Part shown: piece by piece, positions 8,185-16,560 of the stretch
Position numbering within the stretch: the stretch's first letter is position 1
Layout of the letters: every line of letters starts with the position of its first letter
Source: Planctomycetota bacterium
GTDB taxonomy: Bacteria > Planctomycetota > Phycisphaerae > Phycisphaerales > UBA1924
Reading direction: 5' to 3'
Length of the DNA stretch: 64,000 nt
Assembly (NCBI GenBank): GCA_018968885.1
Contig: JAGWZK010000006.1
Span: 1-64,000, forward strand
Notes under the pieces: model-generated
The model's input: only the letters and a program-made list of their open reading frames with translations
Database searches by the model: none
Told to the model about the DNA's origin: nothing
Position numbers and translations under genes: made by a program

Positions 8185-8508
8185 CTACACATCCTGCATC
8201 CATTGAATAAAAAGCGAAGGGTTTCCTGGAAGCCCAGTAGTGCTGAGTTTCTGTCGCGTCACTTCGCACACATCACGAATCTCATCTTCAGCCAAGACGG
8301 CTTCACTTTGTCCTTCGACACCGAATACCCCAATCTGGTGGCCAATGAACAGAAGAAAGCGTTCATCCACTCCGCCAAAGTTTCCTGAGTAATGGTGCAG
8401 GCCAGCACGATTGGCCGCTTGAACCCTGAAGTCGTTCCGATCCTCACTTTCGTCAATACCGATTTCGTAACGCAATCCGAAGAATACGAGAAGTGAGTCT
8501 GCGCTCAT
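8185..8508 (-). CDS. Small hypothetical protein (107 aa)
   Basis: This short gene lies at the end of a longer open frame that continues backwards through non-coding repeats and lpxB shadow. The ATG at 8508 is preceded on the minus strand by AGGAG with a 6-base gap, a good ribosome-binding site. The product begins MSADSLLVFFGLRYEIGID, continues 'DRNDFRVQAANRAGLHHYSGNFGG' and 'FLLFIGHQIGVFGVEGQSEAVLAEDEI', and ends QWMQDV. It is acidic, with normal hydrophobic spacing and no signal peptide, and reads like a small cytoplasmic globular protein. I know no family for it. The plus-strand frame over the same bases (8203-8388) is the less likely reading. Confidence 0.7.
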   Translation of the reverse strand: MSADSLLVFFGLRYEIGIDESEDRNDFRVQAANRAGLHHYSGNFGGVDERFLLFIGHQIGVFGVEGQSEAVLAEDEIRDVCEVTRQKLSTTGLPGNPSLFIQWMQDV

Positions 8509-8559
8509 GCATGGCTCCTGACGATGATCCGAAGAATACCGAGTTTGTCTTATGGACAC

Positions 8560-8700
8560 CACTGCAACAGCGATTCCCGGGGTCGGCACCCCGGGCTCGT
8601 GACTGTCGCCGCGTTGCGGCGGGGTAACACGGCCTTGCAAAGCCAAGACCGTGGCACGAAAGAGACACCGGTTGGGAGACCGGTGCCACCCAAGGCAGAG
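8560..8700 (-). repeat. Composite palindromic intergenic repeat, copy B
   Basis: Read on the minus strand, this copy has a hairpin with CACCGGT and ACCGGTG arms, then CGTGCCAC, a hairpin of CACGGTCTTG and CAAGGCCGTG around loop GCTTTG, then GCCGC/GCGGC, then GTCACGAGCCCGGGG and a closing ACCCCGGG. Order and much of the sequence match copy A from about 86 to 172. It lies between a small CDS and lpxB. Confidence 0.75.
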
Positions 8701-8710
8701 GTATTCCGAT

Positions 8711-9946
8711 TCATGCGCGATGCACGCGGAGGTTGTAGTGCTCGATGATCTTTTCGGCGGCGAGATGTGAGGCGTCGAGGCCGGCGAACATCGAGCAGAT
8801 GCGATTGAGTGAATCGATCTGGGCGGCGCGGGCGGCGGGATTGGAGAGGAGTTCCTTGGCGGCGGCGATGATGGGTTCGGGGCCGCCAAAGTGCGGGACG
8901 AACTCGGGAACGATGCGTTCGCCGGCGATGAGGTTGGGGAGGGTGAAGAACTTGGTGGGGATGAAGGAGCGGGCGAGGACGTAGCTGGTCTTGCTTCCCT
9001 TGCGATAGAAGATGACCATGGGTTTACGGTGTTTGGCGACCTGGAGGGTGACTGTGCCACTCTTGACCAGGGCCATGTCGGACCAATGGATGACGGTGTC
9101 GGTCTGGCCGACGACGCTGGCGAGATTCATTGGCCAATTGGATGGGGAGATGGGCTCCCCCACTTGCGTGGCCCACTCACTCGCCGCGCGACGCAGATCG
9201 GTCTCGACTTCGGGGCGAGTGCAGGCAATGACGCCTTGCAGCGTTGGGAAGTCGGTGCGAAGGGCGCGCACCATATCGAGGAGCATGGGGAAATTTCGCG
9301 CCAGTTCGGCGGGGCGAGAGCCGGGCATGAGGGCGATGCGGGGTGAGCCCACGGGCAGCGCTTGAGCAGCGATATCGAGGGCGGCGTGATCGATGGGCTC
9401 ATCAAAGAGCATGTGGCCGATGAAGTGCGCGGGGACATCGCGCTTGCGGAAGAAATGCTCTTCGAAGGGGAGGACGCAGAGGACGCAATCGGTGAGGCGA
9501 CGGAGTTTGTGGATGCGCCAGCGAGCCCAGGCCCAGATCTGCGGCGCGACGAGGTGGACGATGCCGAGGTGGGCCTTGCGGGTGATGGCGCAGATGGGAA
9601 AGTTTGCGGCGGGGGAATCGACGGGGACGTGGATGGCGACGGGGGTGTGTTGGAGCCAGGAGGAAATGCGGTCGTTGATCTGCACGTGCTGGCGAATCTT
9701 GGCGAGGCCGGGCATGCCCATAACGGCATCGTCACCGGTGCGCTCGATGATCTGCGCTCCGGCGCGGGCCATCTTGGGACCGCCCCAGGCGTAAATAGGT
9801 ATATCCGGGCGCAGAGAACGAACTCGGGCAATGACCTTTGACGCGTGATCGTCGCCACTGGGCTCGAACGCGGTGAAGAGGATGCCGGGAAGAGGGGCAT
9901 CGTCGAGAGTGGGAACCAGAAGTGTGCGCTCGCGGCTGACGGGCAT
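8711..9946 (-). CDS. lpxB: Lipid-A-disaccharide synthase
   Basis: LpxB (glycosyltransferase family 19) joins UDP-2,3-diacylglucosamine and lipid X to make the lipid A disaccharide at the inner membrane. The 411-residue product has the family landmarks: 'TAFEPSGDDHASKVI' (E. coli GEASGD), 'YAWGGPKMARAGAQII', 'VMGMPGLAKI', 'LVAPQIWAWARWRI', 'VLCVLPFEEHFF', 'IALMPGSRPAELARNFP' and 'LVKSGTVTLQVA'. The catalytic Asp region is replaced by 'INDRISSWLQHTPVAIHVPVDSPAANF', so the usual 'DxPxFN' motif is loose. The gene follows the response regulator on the same strand after 29 bases, so it is probably co-transcribed with the two-component genes. It supports a lipid A-containing outer membrane. Confidence 0.92.
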   Translation of the reverse strand: MPVSRERTLLVPTLDDAPLPGILFTAFEPSGDDHASKVIARVRSLRPDIPIYAWGGPKMARAGAQIIERTGDDAVMGMPGLAKIRQHVQINDRISSWLQHTPVAIHVPVDSPAANFPICAITRKAHLGIVHLVAPQIWAWARWRIHKLRRLTDCVLCVLPFEEHFFRKRDVPAHFIGHMLFDEPIDHAALDIAAQALPVGSPRIALMPGSRPAELARNFPMLLDMVRALRTDFPTLQGVIACTRPEVETDLRRAASEWATQVGEPISPSNWPMNLASVVGQTDTVIHWSDMALVKSGTVTLQVAKHRKPMVIFYRKGSKTSYVLARSFIPTKFFTLPNLIAGERIVPEFVPHFGGPEPIIAAAKELLSNPAARAAQIDSLNRICSMFAGLDASHLAAEKIIEHYNLRVHRA

Positions 9947-9975
9947 CGGAGAAGTTTAGGGTGAGATGGGCGCGA

Positions 9976-10614
9976 TCAGAGTCCGGAACTGCTCAGCCAC
10001 TGTGAAGGTTTGGCATCGAGGGCCTCGGCGATCTGGAGGAGGGATTCGAGACTGGGGAGATGCGTGCCGCGTTCGATGGAACTGAGCTGGCTGATGGAGA
10101 GACCGGCAGCTTCGGAAAGATCTTTGAGGGTCCACTGCTTATCGGTGCGGGCGAGACGCACGAGGCGACCGAGTTCGCGGCGGAGACGATCCTGGGGGCG
10201 CATGCCCAGGCCGAGGGTTTGCGTGGCCTGAGAGAGGCAGAGGCGGAGTTCATCCATGGCGAAGGGCTTGGCGAGGTAATCAAAGACATCCTGCTTGAAG
10301 GTGCGGCGCATGGAATCCATGGAGGGATAGCCGGTGAGGACGATGATGCAGAGCTTTGGCCAGCGGGTGCGGAGATCGGTGACGACCTGCTCGCCTTGAT
10401 GCGGGCCCATTTTCATATCGACGATGACGACATCGGGCATGTGCTCTTCGATGTGGGCGAAGAGTTCTGCGGGCGTAGAGGCGAGGCGCACCGAATGCCC
10501 CTCGGCATCGAGGGCAGAGCGGAGGAACTGGCGAAAGTCGGCATCATCATCGAGGGCGATGATGGAGAGGGAGACGAGCTCGCGATCTGTGGCAAGGGAA
10601 GTGGATTCGGTCAT
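9976..10614 (-). CDS. Response regulator: receiver domain fused to XRE-type helix-turn-helix
   Basis: The 212-residue regulator carries a REC domain (about residues 15-130) and an XRE/Cro helix-turn-helix (about 145-205). The receiver has acidic residues LDDDAD, the phosphorylatable Asp in VVIVDMKMG, Thr in VLTGYPS and Lys in YLAKPF. The output domain reads 'WTLKDLSEAAGLSISQLSSIERGTHLPSLESLLQIAEAL', a textbook XRE fold; OmpR, NarL or NtrC types are far commoner. The start codon overlaps the sensor kinase stop by four bases (ATGA), so translation is coupled and the kinase is the obvious partner. lpxB lies 29 bases downstream. Targets cannot be told from the sequence. Confidence 0.92.
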   Translation of the reverse strand: MTESTSLATDRELVSLSIIALDDDADFRQFLRSALDAEGHSVRLASTPAELFAHIEEHMPDVVIVDMKMGPHQGEQVVTDLRTRWPKLCIIVLTGYPSMDSMRRTFKQDVFDYLAKPFAMDELRLCLSQATQTLGLGMRPQDRLRRELGRLVRLARTDKQWTLKDLSEAAGLSISQLSSIERGTHLPSLESLLQIAEALDAKPSQWLSSSGL

Positions 10615-12236
10615 GACTGCAAGACTCCCTGCGAATGCGATGAGGTTGCGGAAGGTGATTGGGAATTGAGTGGTACGAGTGTTGGTGAGGGTTCGCGGAG
10701 GGGAAGAAGGATCTGGAACTCTGCACCGGAACGGCCGGGGAGGTTGCGAGCGGCGATCATGCCGCCATGTTCGCGGACGATGCCTTCGGCGACGGCGAGG
10801 CCGAGACCTGTGCCGCGAGCATCGAGGCGAGAGGAGACGAAGGGTTCGAAGAGTCGGGGAAGGAGGTCGGGATCGATTCCGGGGCCATCGTCGGAGATGG
10901 TGATGGTGAGCCAGGAGGAATCTGCACGATTTTCGAGGGCGGCGGCGATGTGGATCTGGGTGCCCTTCTGGGCAGAGCGAATGGCATCGACGGCGTTGCG
11001 GATGAGGTTGACGAGGACTTGGACGATGCGATCGCCATCGCAGGTGAGGGAGAGATCGGCCGGGGCGAGGTTGGTGATGTGGACTTGTGAAGTTTCGCGA
11101 TCGAGGCGAACAAGGGTGATGGCTTCGTCGATGAGTTGGGCGACGTGAGAGGTGGAGGTGAGAGGAGGGCGGACGCGGGCGAAATCCAGGAGTGAATCAC
11201 TGAGGCGTTCGAGGCGACCGACCACGCGAAGGAGGAGCGCGGCTTCGGATTCATCGAGGGGCTTGGCCTGACCACGGGTGCTGCGTTCGACGCGCTCAGC
11301 GAGACCCTTGACGACGGCGAGGGGAGTATTGAGTTCGTGGGCGATGCCAGCGGACATCATGCCGAGGGAGGCGAGACGGTCGGCATCGGCGAGATTTCGC
11401 TGGGCAGTTTCCAAGAGGTGGTTTTTCTTTTTGAGATCGACGGCAACGACTTCGAGTTGATCAAGGGTTTCGGTGAGAGCGCTTTCCTGACGACGAAGGG
11501 CGAGGACGGAGGCGTTGCGCGAGCGCATGATCTCGCCGAGTTCATCGCTGGGGATGATGGATTCAGGGATGAGTTCGTGGCTGGCATCACCATCCTGCAC
11601 AGCGCGATCGGCGCGGAGCATCTGGCGGATCGGTTCGTAGACGTGCTTGGGGAGAACGAGGACCTCGATGGCGATGGCGACGATGGCGTACATGGCCAGG
11701 AGGGCGGCGAGGGCGAGGATGTTGAGCCGCACGACGGCACTGCGGACTTCGGGAATCTGGACATCGGCGGCGATGAAAAAGCCGGGGGGTTCGACGGTGG
11801 AAGGGAGGAAGAGTGCAGCACCACCGACATCGGCGACTATTCCCTGCATGGCCTGACCGGGGCGATCGATGGCGAGTTCGGCCAGAGCGGGCGAAATGTT
11901 GCACGCCGGGGCAGAGCCGACGTGGATTGAAATGCCGTCGGGGCGTTGACCGGCAATGCGTTCGGCGATTTCGCTGCTGCGGAGGTCGGTGGCGGCGGGG
12001 CCGAGGGAATCGACGACAGCGCGGAGGACGCCGCCGGATTTGTGGGCTTCGGCATTCTCGACGATGCGATTGACGGCGGGACGAAGGACGATGAGCATGA
12101 TCGCGGCGAGGGCGAGCATGAAGAGGGTGTGGATGAGGGCGAGCTTTTTGCGAATGCGAAGGCGTGCGAGGAGGCCACCTGGCGTGGGAACCCGAAGGGT
12201 GCGTGGTGCGGGCGGTGTTGGTGACGGAGAAGTCAT
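10611..12236 (-). CDS. Membrane sensor histidine kinase
   Basis: The product is 541 residues from the ATG at 12236; an upstream TTG at 12278 is less likely. It has a first transmembrane segment (LIHTLFMLALAAIMLIVL), an extracytoplasmic sensor region of about 150 residues, a second transmembrane segment (ILALAALLAMYAIVAIAIEVLVL), a HAMP-like linker (PIRQMLRADRAVQDGD), a coiled coil, and the kinase core: H-box AGIAHELNTPL, N-box NLIRNAVDAI, G1 DDGPGID and G2 GTGLGLAV. This is a complete class I kinase of the NtrB-like H-box type. It precedes and overlaps the REC-XRE regulator by four bases. The divergent methyltransferase gene begins close to its start, so the promoters must be compact. Confidence 0.93.
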   Translation of the reverse strand: MTSPSPTPPAPRTLRVPTPGGLLARLRIRKKLALIHTLFMLALAAIMLIVLRPAVNRIVENAEAHKSGGVLRAVVDSLGPAATDLRSSEIAERIAGQRPDGISIHVGSAPACNISPALAELAIDRPGQAMQGIVADVGGAALFLPSTVEPPGFFIAADVQIPEVRSAVVRLNILALAALLAMYAIVAIAIEVLVLPKHVYEPIRQMLRADRAVQDGDASHELIPESIIPSDELGEIMRSRNASVLALRRQESALTETLDQLEVVAVDLKKKNHLLETAQRNLADADRLASLGMMSAGIAHELNTPLAVVKGLAERVERSTRGQAKPLDESEAALLLRVVGRLERLSDSLLDFARVRPPLTSTSHVAQLIDEAITLVRLDRETSQVHITNLAPADLSLTCDGDRIVQVLVNLIRNAVDAIRSAQKGTQIHIAAALENRADSSWLTITISDDGPGIDPDLLPRLFEPFVSSRLDARGTGLGLAVAEGIVREHGGMIAARNLPGRSGAEFQILLPLREPSPTLVPLNSQSPSATSSHSQGVLQS

Positions 12237-12307
12237 GTGACGAAACGAATGAGAATGCCGACACTGGTGAAAAGGCAATTGAAAGGGCGGTTGCTACCCT
12301 CCCCACC

Positions 12308-13756
12308 TTGAAACTGCATTATCCAATCGAAGAATCCTTGGCACCCTCGACCTCGGATGACGGCTCAGATGGGGGCGCATCAGGCCGAGGCAATCAGCGT
12401 GAATCGGCGCGGCGGGTGGTGTGCCGCCACTTGGCGGAACAGTGCCGCCGGTTTCCGAATCTGTCGCTGGAGACGTTCAAGACCGAGGGGCTGGATGGAC
12501 GGGATGCGGCGCTGGCGCACCTGTTGTATGACGTGACGGTGCGGCGGTGGGTGACGCTGGAGTATCTGTTGAATTTGAGGTTGGAACGGCCCTTGCGGAC
12601 GGCTGATCCCAGATTGGCGGCGGTGCTGCTGACGGGGGCAGCGCAGTTGTACTTCTTTGATCGGATTCCGACGCACGCGGCGATTGATGAGGCGGTGGAA
12701 TTCACCAAGCAGTGGGTGCAGCCGCGCGCGGCGGGGATGGTGAATGCGGTGCTGCGGCGGGTGGCGGAGATGCGTGAGGTGGGTGCGGATGGGGATGTGG
12801 TGAAGATTGATGGGTGGAGGGCAAGTCGGAATGAAGTGCCACTGGCAAGTGGAAAGTCGTTGAAGCTGGTGGCGGATCTGTTGCCGGAGGATCCGATCGA
12901 ACGGATGGCGGTGGCGTGCGGATTGACACCGTGGCTGCTGCGGCGGGTGGCGCAATTGCACGGGAACATGGAGAAGACGCGGCTGTTTGCGTATCACACT
13001 CTGAGCAAGCCGCCGGTGGTGCTGAATGTAAAGCATGCGACGAGTGAGGTGGTGGCACCTGAGGGTTGCACGCTGATGCCACACAGTCAGCCGGGGCATG
13101 TGGTGTTTGATGGGCCGCATGAGATGCTGGGTCAGTGGCTGCACAAGCGCAAGGATGTGTGGGCCCAGGACTCGGCGGCGAGCAAAGCGATTGAATTGTG
13201 CGCGAATCTGAAACCAAAACTCATTGCCGATCTGTGTGCCGGGCAGGGGACCAAGAGTCGGCAACTGGCGGCGGCGTTTCCGACTGCGCGTTTGATTGTG
13301 AGTGATGCCAGCCCGGAGGCAATGGGGAAACTGCGGAAGCTGTTTGAGGGAAGCGACCGGGTGAAGGTGGTGGATCGACGGGCGTTATTGCCAACGCATG
13401 CGCAATCGGTGGATCTGGCGGTGCTGGATGTGCCGTGCAGCAACAGTGCGGTGCTGGCGCGAAGGGCAGAGGCGGCCTTGCGCTGCGATGGGGAGCAGTT
13501 GGAGCGCCTGGCGACAGCGCAGAGGCAGATCATCGCGGACACGATTCCGCTCTTACGGCCGAGTGGGTATGTGCTGTACAGCACGTGCAGCATTGACAGG
13601 GAAGAGAATGGGCGGGCGGTGGATTGGGCGATTCAATGGCACAAGGCCAAGCCACTGGACTCTCACACGGTGTGGCCGGCGGGTCTGCCGGGGCAGGCGA
13701 GCGATGTCTATATGGATGGGGGCTTTGCCTGCCTGATGCAGTGGTCACAGCGGTGA
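12308..13756 (+). CDS. RsmB-like 16S rRNA (cytosine-C5) methyltransferase with NusB-like N-domain
   Basis: RsmB methylates cytosine 967 of 16S rRNA using S-adenosylmethionine. The N-terminal NusB-like RNA-binding domain runs from about 'SARRVVCRHLAEQC' to 'AAGMVNAVLRRVAEM'. The C-terminal methyltransferase has SAM motif I 'LIADLCAGQGTKSRQLAAAFP', motif IV 'LDVPCSNSAVLARR' (family DxPCSGxG, catalytic Cys present) and motif VI 'YSTCSIDREEN' (second Cys present). The start is uncertain because no in-frame ATG exists near the N-terminus; I take the TTG at 12308, since earlier GTG codons lie inside the divergent kinase gene. About 480 residues, slightly longer than E. coli RsmB (429). A PTS IIA-like gene follows after about 140 bases. 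Confidence 0.85.
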   Translation: MKLHYPIEESLAPSTSDDGSDGGASGRGNQRESARRVVCRHLAEQCRRFPNLSLETFKTEGLDGRDAALAHLLYDVTVRRWVTLEYLLNLRLERPLRTADPRLAAVLLTGAAQLYFFDRIPTHAAIDEAVEFTKQWVQPRAAGMVNAVLRRVAEMREVGADGDVVKIDGWRASRNEVPLASGKSLKLVADLLPEDPIERMAVACGLTPWLLRRVAQLHGNMEKTRLFAYHTLSKPPVVLNVKHATSEVVAPEGCTLMPHSQPGHVVFDGPHEMLGQWLHKRKDVWAQDSAASKAIELCANLKPKLIADLCAGQGTKSRQLAAAFPTARLIVSDASPEAMGKLRKLFEGSDRVKVVDRRALLPTHAQSVDLAVLDVPCSNSAVLARRAEAALRCDGEQLERLATAQRQIIADTIPLLRPSGYVLYSTCSIDREENGRAVDWAIQWHKAKPLDSHTVWPAGLPGQASDVYMDGGFACLMQWSQR

Positions 13757-13898
13757 CGCAGTGGTGGTGCCCGGGGTCGGGGCGCATCCGACAATGGATG
13801 AACGACGACGGGGAAGGTGTAGGGTTACACTCCGCCCGATCTTTGGCGGGATTGCTCGGAGGAGCGGTGGCCAAGGCGGTTCCGGGAAGAATGCAGCG

Positions 13899-14360
13899 AT
13901 GAATCTGACTGATTTGGTTCCGATTGAGTGTGTGCGCTGTCCGCTGCAAGCCACGGACAAGAAGGGTGCCATTGACGAGCTCGTCGATGTGCTCGCGGCG
14001 GCTGGCAAGGTGAGTGATGCCAAGTCGCTGAAGGAAGCGGTGTGGCAGCGCGAACAGACGCGCACCACTGGCATCGGGCATGGGCTGGCGATTCCGCACG
14101 GCAAGACGCCGAGCATGGCGGGATTGGCGATGGCGATCGGCAAGCCGGCGACACCGATGAACTTTGAAGCGATTGATGGTCAACCTGTGAAGTTGATTGT
14201 GCTGCTCGCGAGTCCGCCGGACAAGATGAGCGATCACATTCAGGCGCTGGCCAAGGTGAGCCGGTTGATGACGATGGATCAATTCCGGAATCAGATTTAT
14301 GGTGCGGGAAGCGCGGCGGAGATTTTGGCGTTGATCCGCGGGCAAGAAAAGCCGAGCTAA
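13899..14360 (+). CDS. PTS EIIA domain protein (PtsN/fructose type)
   Basis: The 153-residue protein has the fold pattern of the phosphotransferase IIA domain of fructose/nitrogen type. The phosphorylatable His lies in 'GIGHGLAIPHGKTPSM', with 'AIDELVDVLAAAGKVSD', 'LKEAVWQREQTRTTGI' and 'VKLIVLLASPPDKMSDHIQALAKVSRLM' around it. Such stand-alone EIIA proteins are usually regulators (PtsN-like) or partners of Hpr-like proteins. No HPr, EI or permease gene is nearby, so a sugar transport role is not supported. The start is the ATG at 13899; the frame is open earlier but lacks a better start. It converges with the GNAT gene 11 bases away. Confidence 0.87.
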   Translation: MNLTDLVPIECVRCPLQATDKKGAIDELVDVLAAAGKVSDAKSLKEAVWQREQTRTTGIGHGLAIPHGKTPSMAGLAMAIGKPATPMNFEAIDGQPVKLIVLLASPPDKMSDHIQALAKVSRLMTMDQFRNQIYGAGSAAEILALIRGQEKPS

Positions 14361-14371
14361 GCGCAGCAGAC

Positions 14372-14887
14372 CTAAGCCGGATTTTGTGATGCAGGCAACG
14401 GACGCGGGACGAAGCCAAGTGATTGGTAGAGATGCCGCGCGGCGGTGTTGGCATCGGTGACGGCGAGAAACGCGTTGGTGTGACCGGCCTCGCGAAGGCG
14501 ATGGAGTGTGCGGACCAATCCTGCGCGGGCCAGACCTTGCCGCGTGTGGATTGGCGCGGTCATGGAAAAGGCGATCAGGATGTCGGATTGGTAGTGGGTA
14601 ACGAGTGTGGCGGAGGCGGCGATGTCGTTGATGATGATGATTTCGGAAGCGACGAAATCAAAGGGGCCATAGGTGCCGGAGAGGGTGGAGTGGACTTCGG
14701 CGAGGGCGGCGGCGCGGTCGCCCCCTTCGTCGTCGGGCGTGCCGCGATATGAGGAGAACATGAGATCAGCGAGTAGCGCGGCATCGGCGCGGGTGATGAC
14801 GCGGGCGCGGGTCTCAGGGGTTGGAGCGGGGAGCGTGGAGTCGAGAGTGCGACCCCAGCGATGGCGCTTGACGGGAGGGGAACTCAA
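14372..14887 (-). CDS. GNAT family N-acetyltransferase
   Basis: The 171-residue protein fits the GNAT fold, which transfers an acetyl group from acetyl-CoA to an amine. The CoA-binding core shows as '[52 protein letters not shown]': the QGLARAG segment stands for the usual Q/RxxGxG/A loop, and [13 protein letters not shown] is the closing motif. The N-terminal half has '[30 protein letters not shown]' as often seen in small-molecule acetyltransferases. The start overlaps the stop of the upstream aldolase gene by four bases (ATGA), so the two are translationally coupled. The substrate is unknown. Confidence 0.83.
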   Translation of the reverse strand: MSSPPVKRHRWGRTLDSTLPAPTPETRARVITRADAALLADLMFSSYRGTPDDEGGDRAAALAEVHSTLSGTYGPFDFVASEIIIINDIAASATLVTHYQSDILIAFSMTAPIHTRQGLARAGLVRTLHRLREAGHTNAFLAVTDANTAARHLYQSLGFVPRPLPASQNPA

Positions 14888-15528
14888 CCAAAGGCCTTCT
14901 TGTAGTCGGAGAGGAAGCGTTCGAGGCCGATGTCGGTGAGGGGGTGCTTCATGCAGTCGGTGATGACCTTGAGGGGCGCGGTGGCGACATCGGCACCGGC
15001 GAGGGCACAGTGGAGCATGTGGTTGGGGTGGCGGATGCTGGCGGCGAGAATCTTGGTATCGAAGCCGTAGTTGTCGTAGATCTGGCGGATATTGCGAATG
15101 AGCTCCATGCCGTCTTCGCCGACATCATCGAGACGACCGATGAAGGGGCTGATGAGGAAGGCACCGGCCTTGGCGACCATCATGGCTTGAAGCGACTGGA
15201 AGCAGAGGGTCATGTTGGTCTTGACACCTTCATCGGCCAGGGCTTTGCAGGCCTTCAAGCCGGGAAGGGTGACGGGGAGTTTGATGACGATGTTGTCGGC
15301 GATCTTGAGGCGCTCGCGGGCCTCTTTCATCATGCCATCGAAATCAACCGCGATGACCTCGGCGCTGACGGGTCCGGAGACGACTTTGCAGATTTCGGCG
15401 AGACGCTTGCCGTAATCGATGCCTTCCTTGGCGATGAGCGTGGGGTTGGTGGTGACACCATCAAGAATGCCGAGGTCGGCGGCTTGCTTGATCTCATCCA
15501 GGTTGGCGGTATCGATATAGATTTCCAT
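14884..15528 (-). CDS. Transaldolase-like aldolase (TalC / fructose-6-phosphate aldolase family)
   Basis: The ATG at 15528 gives 214 residues, the exact size class of the short transaldolase/F6P aldolase family. It starts [33 protein letters not shown], followed by '[20 protein letters not shown]', then the Schiff-base region '[19 protein letters not shown]' with the catalytic Lys, '[35 protein letters not shown]' and '[13 protein letters not shown]'. The enzyme cleaves or transfers dihydroxyacetone units between sugar phosphates in the pentose phosphate pathway. Glu/Gln/Tyr differences that separate true transaldolase from F6P aldolase cannot be settled here. It is divergent from the ABC exporter genes (72-base gap) and coupled to a GNAT gene downstream. 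Confidence 0.92.
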   Translation of the reverse strand: MEIYIDTANLDEIKQAADLGILDGVTTNPTLIAKEGIDYGKRLAEICKVVSGPVSAEVIAVDFDGMMKEARERLKIADNIVIKLPVTLPGLKACKALADEGVKTNMTLCFQSLQAMMVAKAGAFLISPFIGRLDDVGEDGMELIRNIRQIYDNYGFDTKILAASIRHPNHMLHCALAGADVATAPLKVITDCMKHPLTDIGLERFLSDYKKAFG

Positions 15529-15600
15529 GCAGAGAGGATAAGCGCGATGAGTTCCATTTTGGCGGGTTGTAGGGATTGATCGGGATATGCTCGGGCCCGC

Positions 15601-16560
15601 ATGACGCTTCAACCGACAGATATCGCGACCACGCACGGTGCCAAGAGCGAAACGCCGCTATTGGAGGCGGTTGGGCTTGTGAAGTCGCTGGGTGGTAAGC
15701 CAATCGTGCATGGGATTGATTTGCGCTGCAAAGGTGGCGAGGTGCTGGGACTTTTGGGTCCGAACGGCGCAGGGAAGACCACTTCTCTCCGCATGTGCTA
15801 TGGCTATTTGCGAGCGGATCAGGGAACGATTCGAATTTCCGGGTACGACCTGCAAAACCAGCCCGATGAGGCGCGGCGGCAACTGGGCGTGTGCACGCAG
15901 GATGACACCTTTGACGCGGACTTTTCGGTGCGAGGTAATCTTGAACAGACGGGGCGTTACTACAGGCCACGCCCGGCGCGGCTGAAGGAACGCATTTAAG
16001 CGTTGCTCGATCAATTCGGCCTGCGCGAGTTTGCCGATCAGAAGCCCGAAACACTGTCGGGTGGATACAAGCGGCGGTTGATGATTGCGCGGGCGGTAGT
16101 GCATGACCCCAAGGTTGTGTTTTTGGATGAGCCGACGACGGGACTGGACCCGCAGGCACGCATGGCGGTGTGGGAATTGGTGAGCACGCTGCGGGCGCAG
16201 GGGATGGCGGTGGTGTTGACCACGCACTACATGGACGAGGCAGCGCGATTGTCGGATCGCTTGCTGGTGCTGCAAGGTGGACGAGTTCGTGCCGAGGGCA
16301 AACCAGATGCGGTGCTCGGTGATGTGGTGGGCGAGCATGTGGTGGTGATTGCGACGGGGGCAGCGCGATGTGCAGAGGCGATCGCGTGGATCAAGGCGCG
16401 GGGAATCAGCCCATCGCAAGTGCTGGGAGATTGGCACGTGCCGCTGGAATCGTCATCGCTGGCGGAGTTTGTCGCGGCGTTTGCCGGGATGGAGTATGAA
16501 GTGCGGCCGCCGACGTTGGACGATCTGTTTCTGGCTTTGGCTGAGGAGGGGAAGCCATGA
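15601..16560 (+). pseudogene. ABC exporter ATP-binding protein split by an in-frame TAA
   Basis: This frame would encode a 319-residue ATPase of the NodI/DrrA type, but a TAA at 15997-15999 interrupts it in the same reading frame ('LKERI stop ALLDQFGL'). Before the stop are Walker A (GPNGAGKTTSLRM) and the Q-loop (CTQDDTFDADFS). After it are the signature LSGGYKRRL, Walker B VVFLDEPTTGLDP, the H-loop TTHYMDEA and a C-terminal domain. No frameshift or other damage is visible, so the lesion is one codon. It may be a recent nonsense mutation, a base-call or assembly error, or two chains (a TTG at 16003 could restart). TAA rules out selenocysteine or pyrrolysine. The last codons overlap the permease ATG. 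Confidence 0.8.

Noticed and set aside
8203-8388. 61-codon plus-strand frame (MNKKRRVSWKPSS...)
   Set aside because: It overlaps the minus-strand small gene, which has a good ribosome-binding site and a more protein-like sequence.
10060-11148. 362-codon plus-strand open frame
   Set aside because: Antisense to the response regulator and sensor kinase, both clear families.
15997-15999. Selenocysteine or pyrrolysine codon in the ABC ATPase
   Set aside because: The codon is TAA, which is not used for either, so it is a plain stop.
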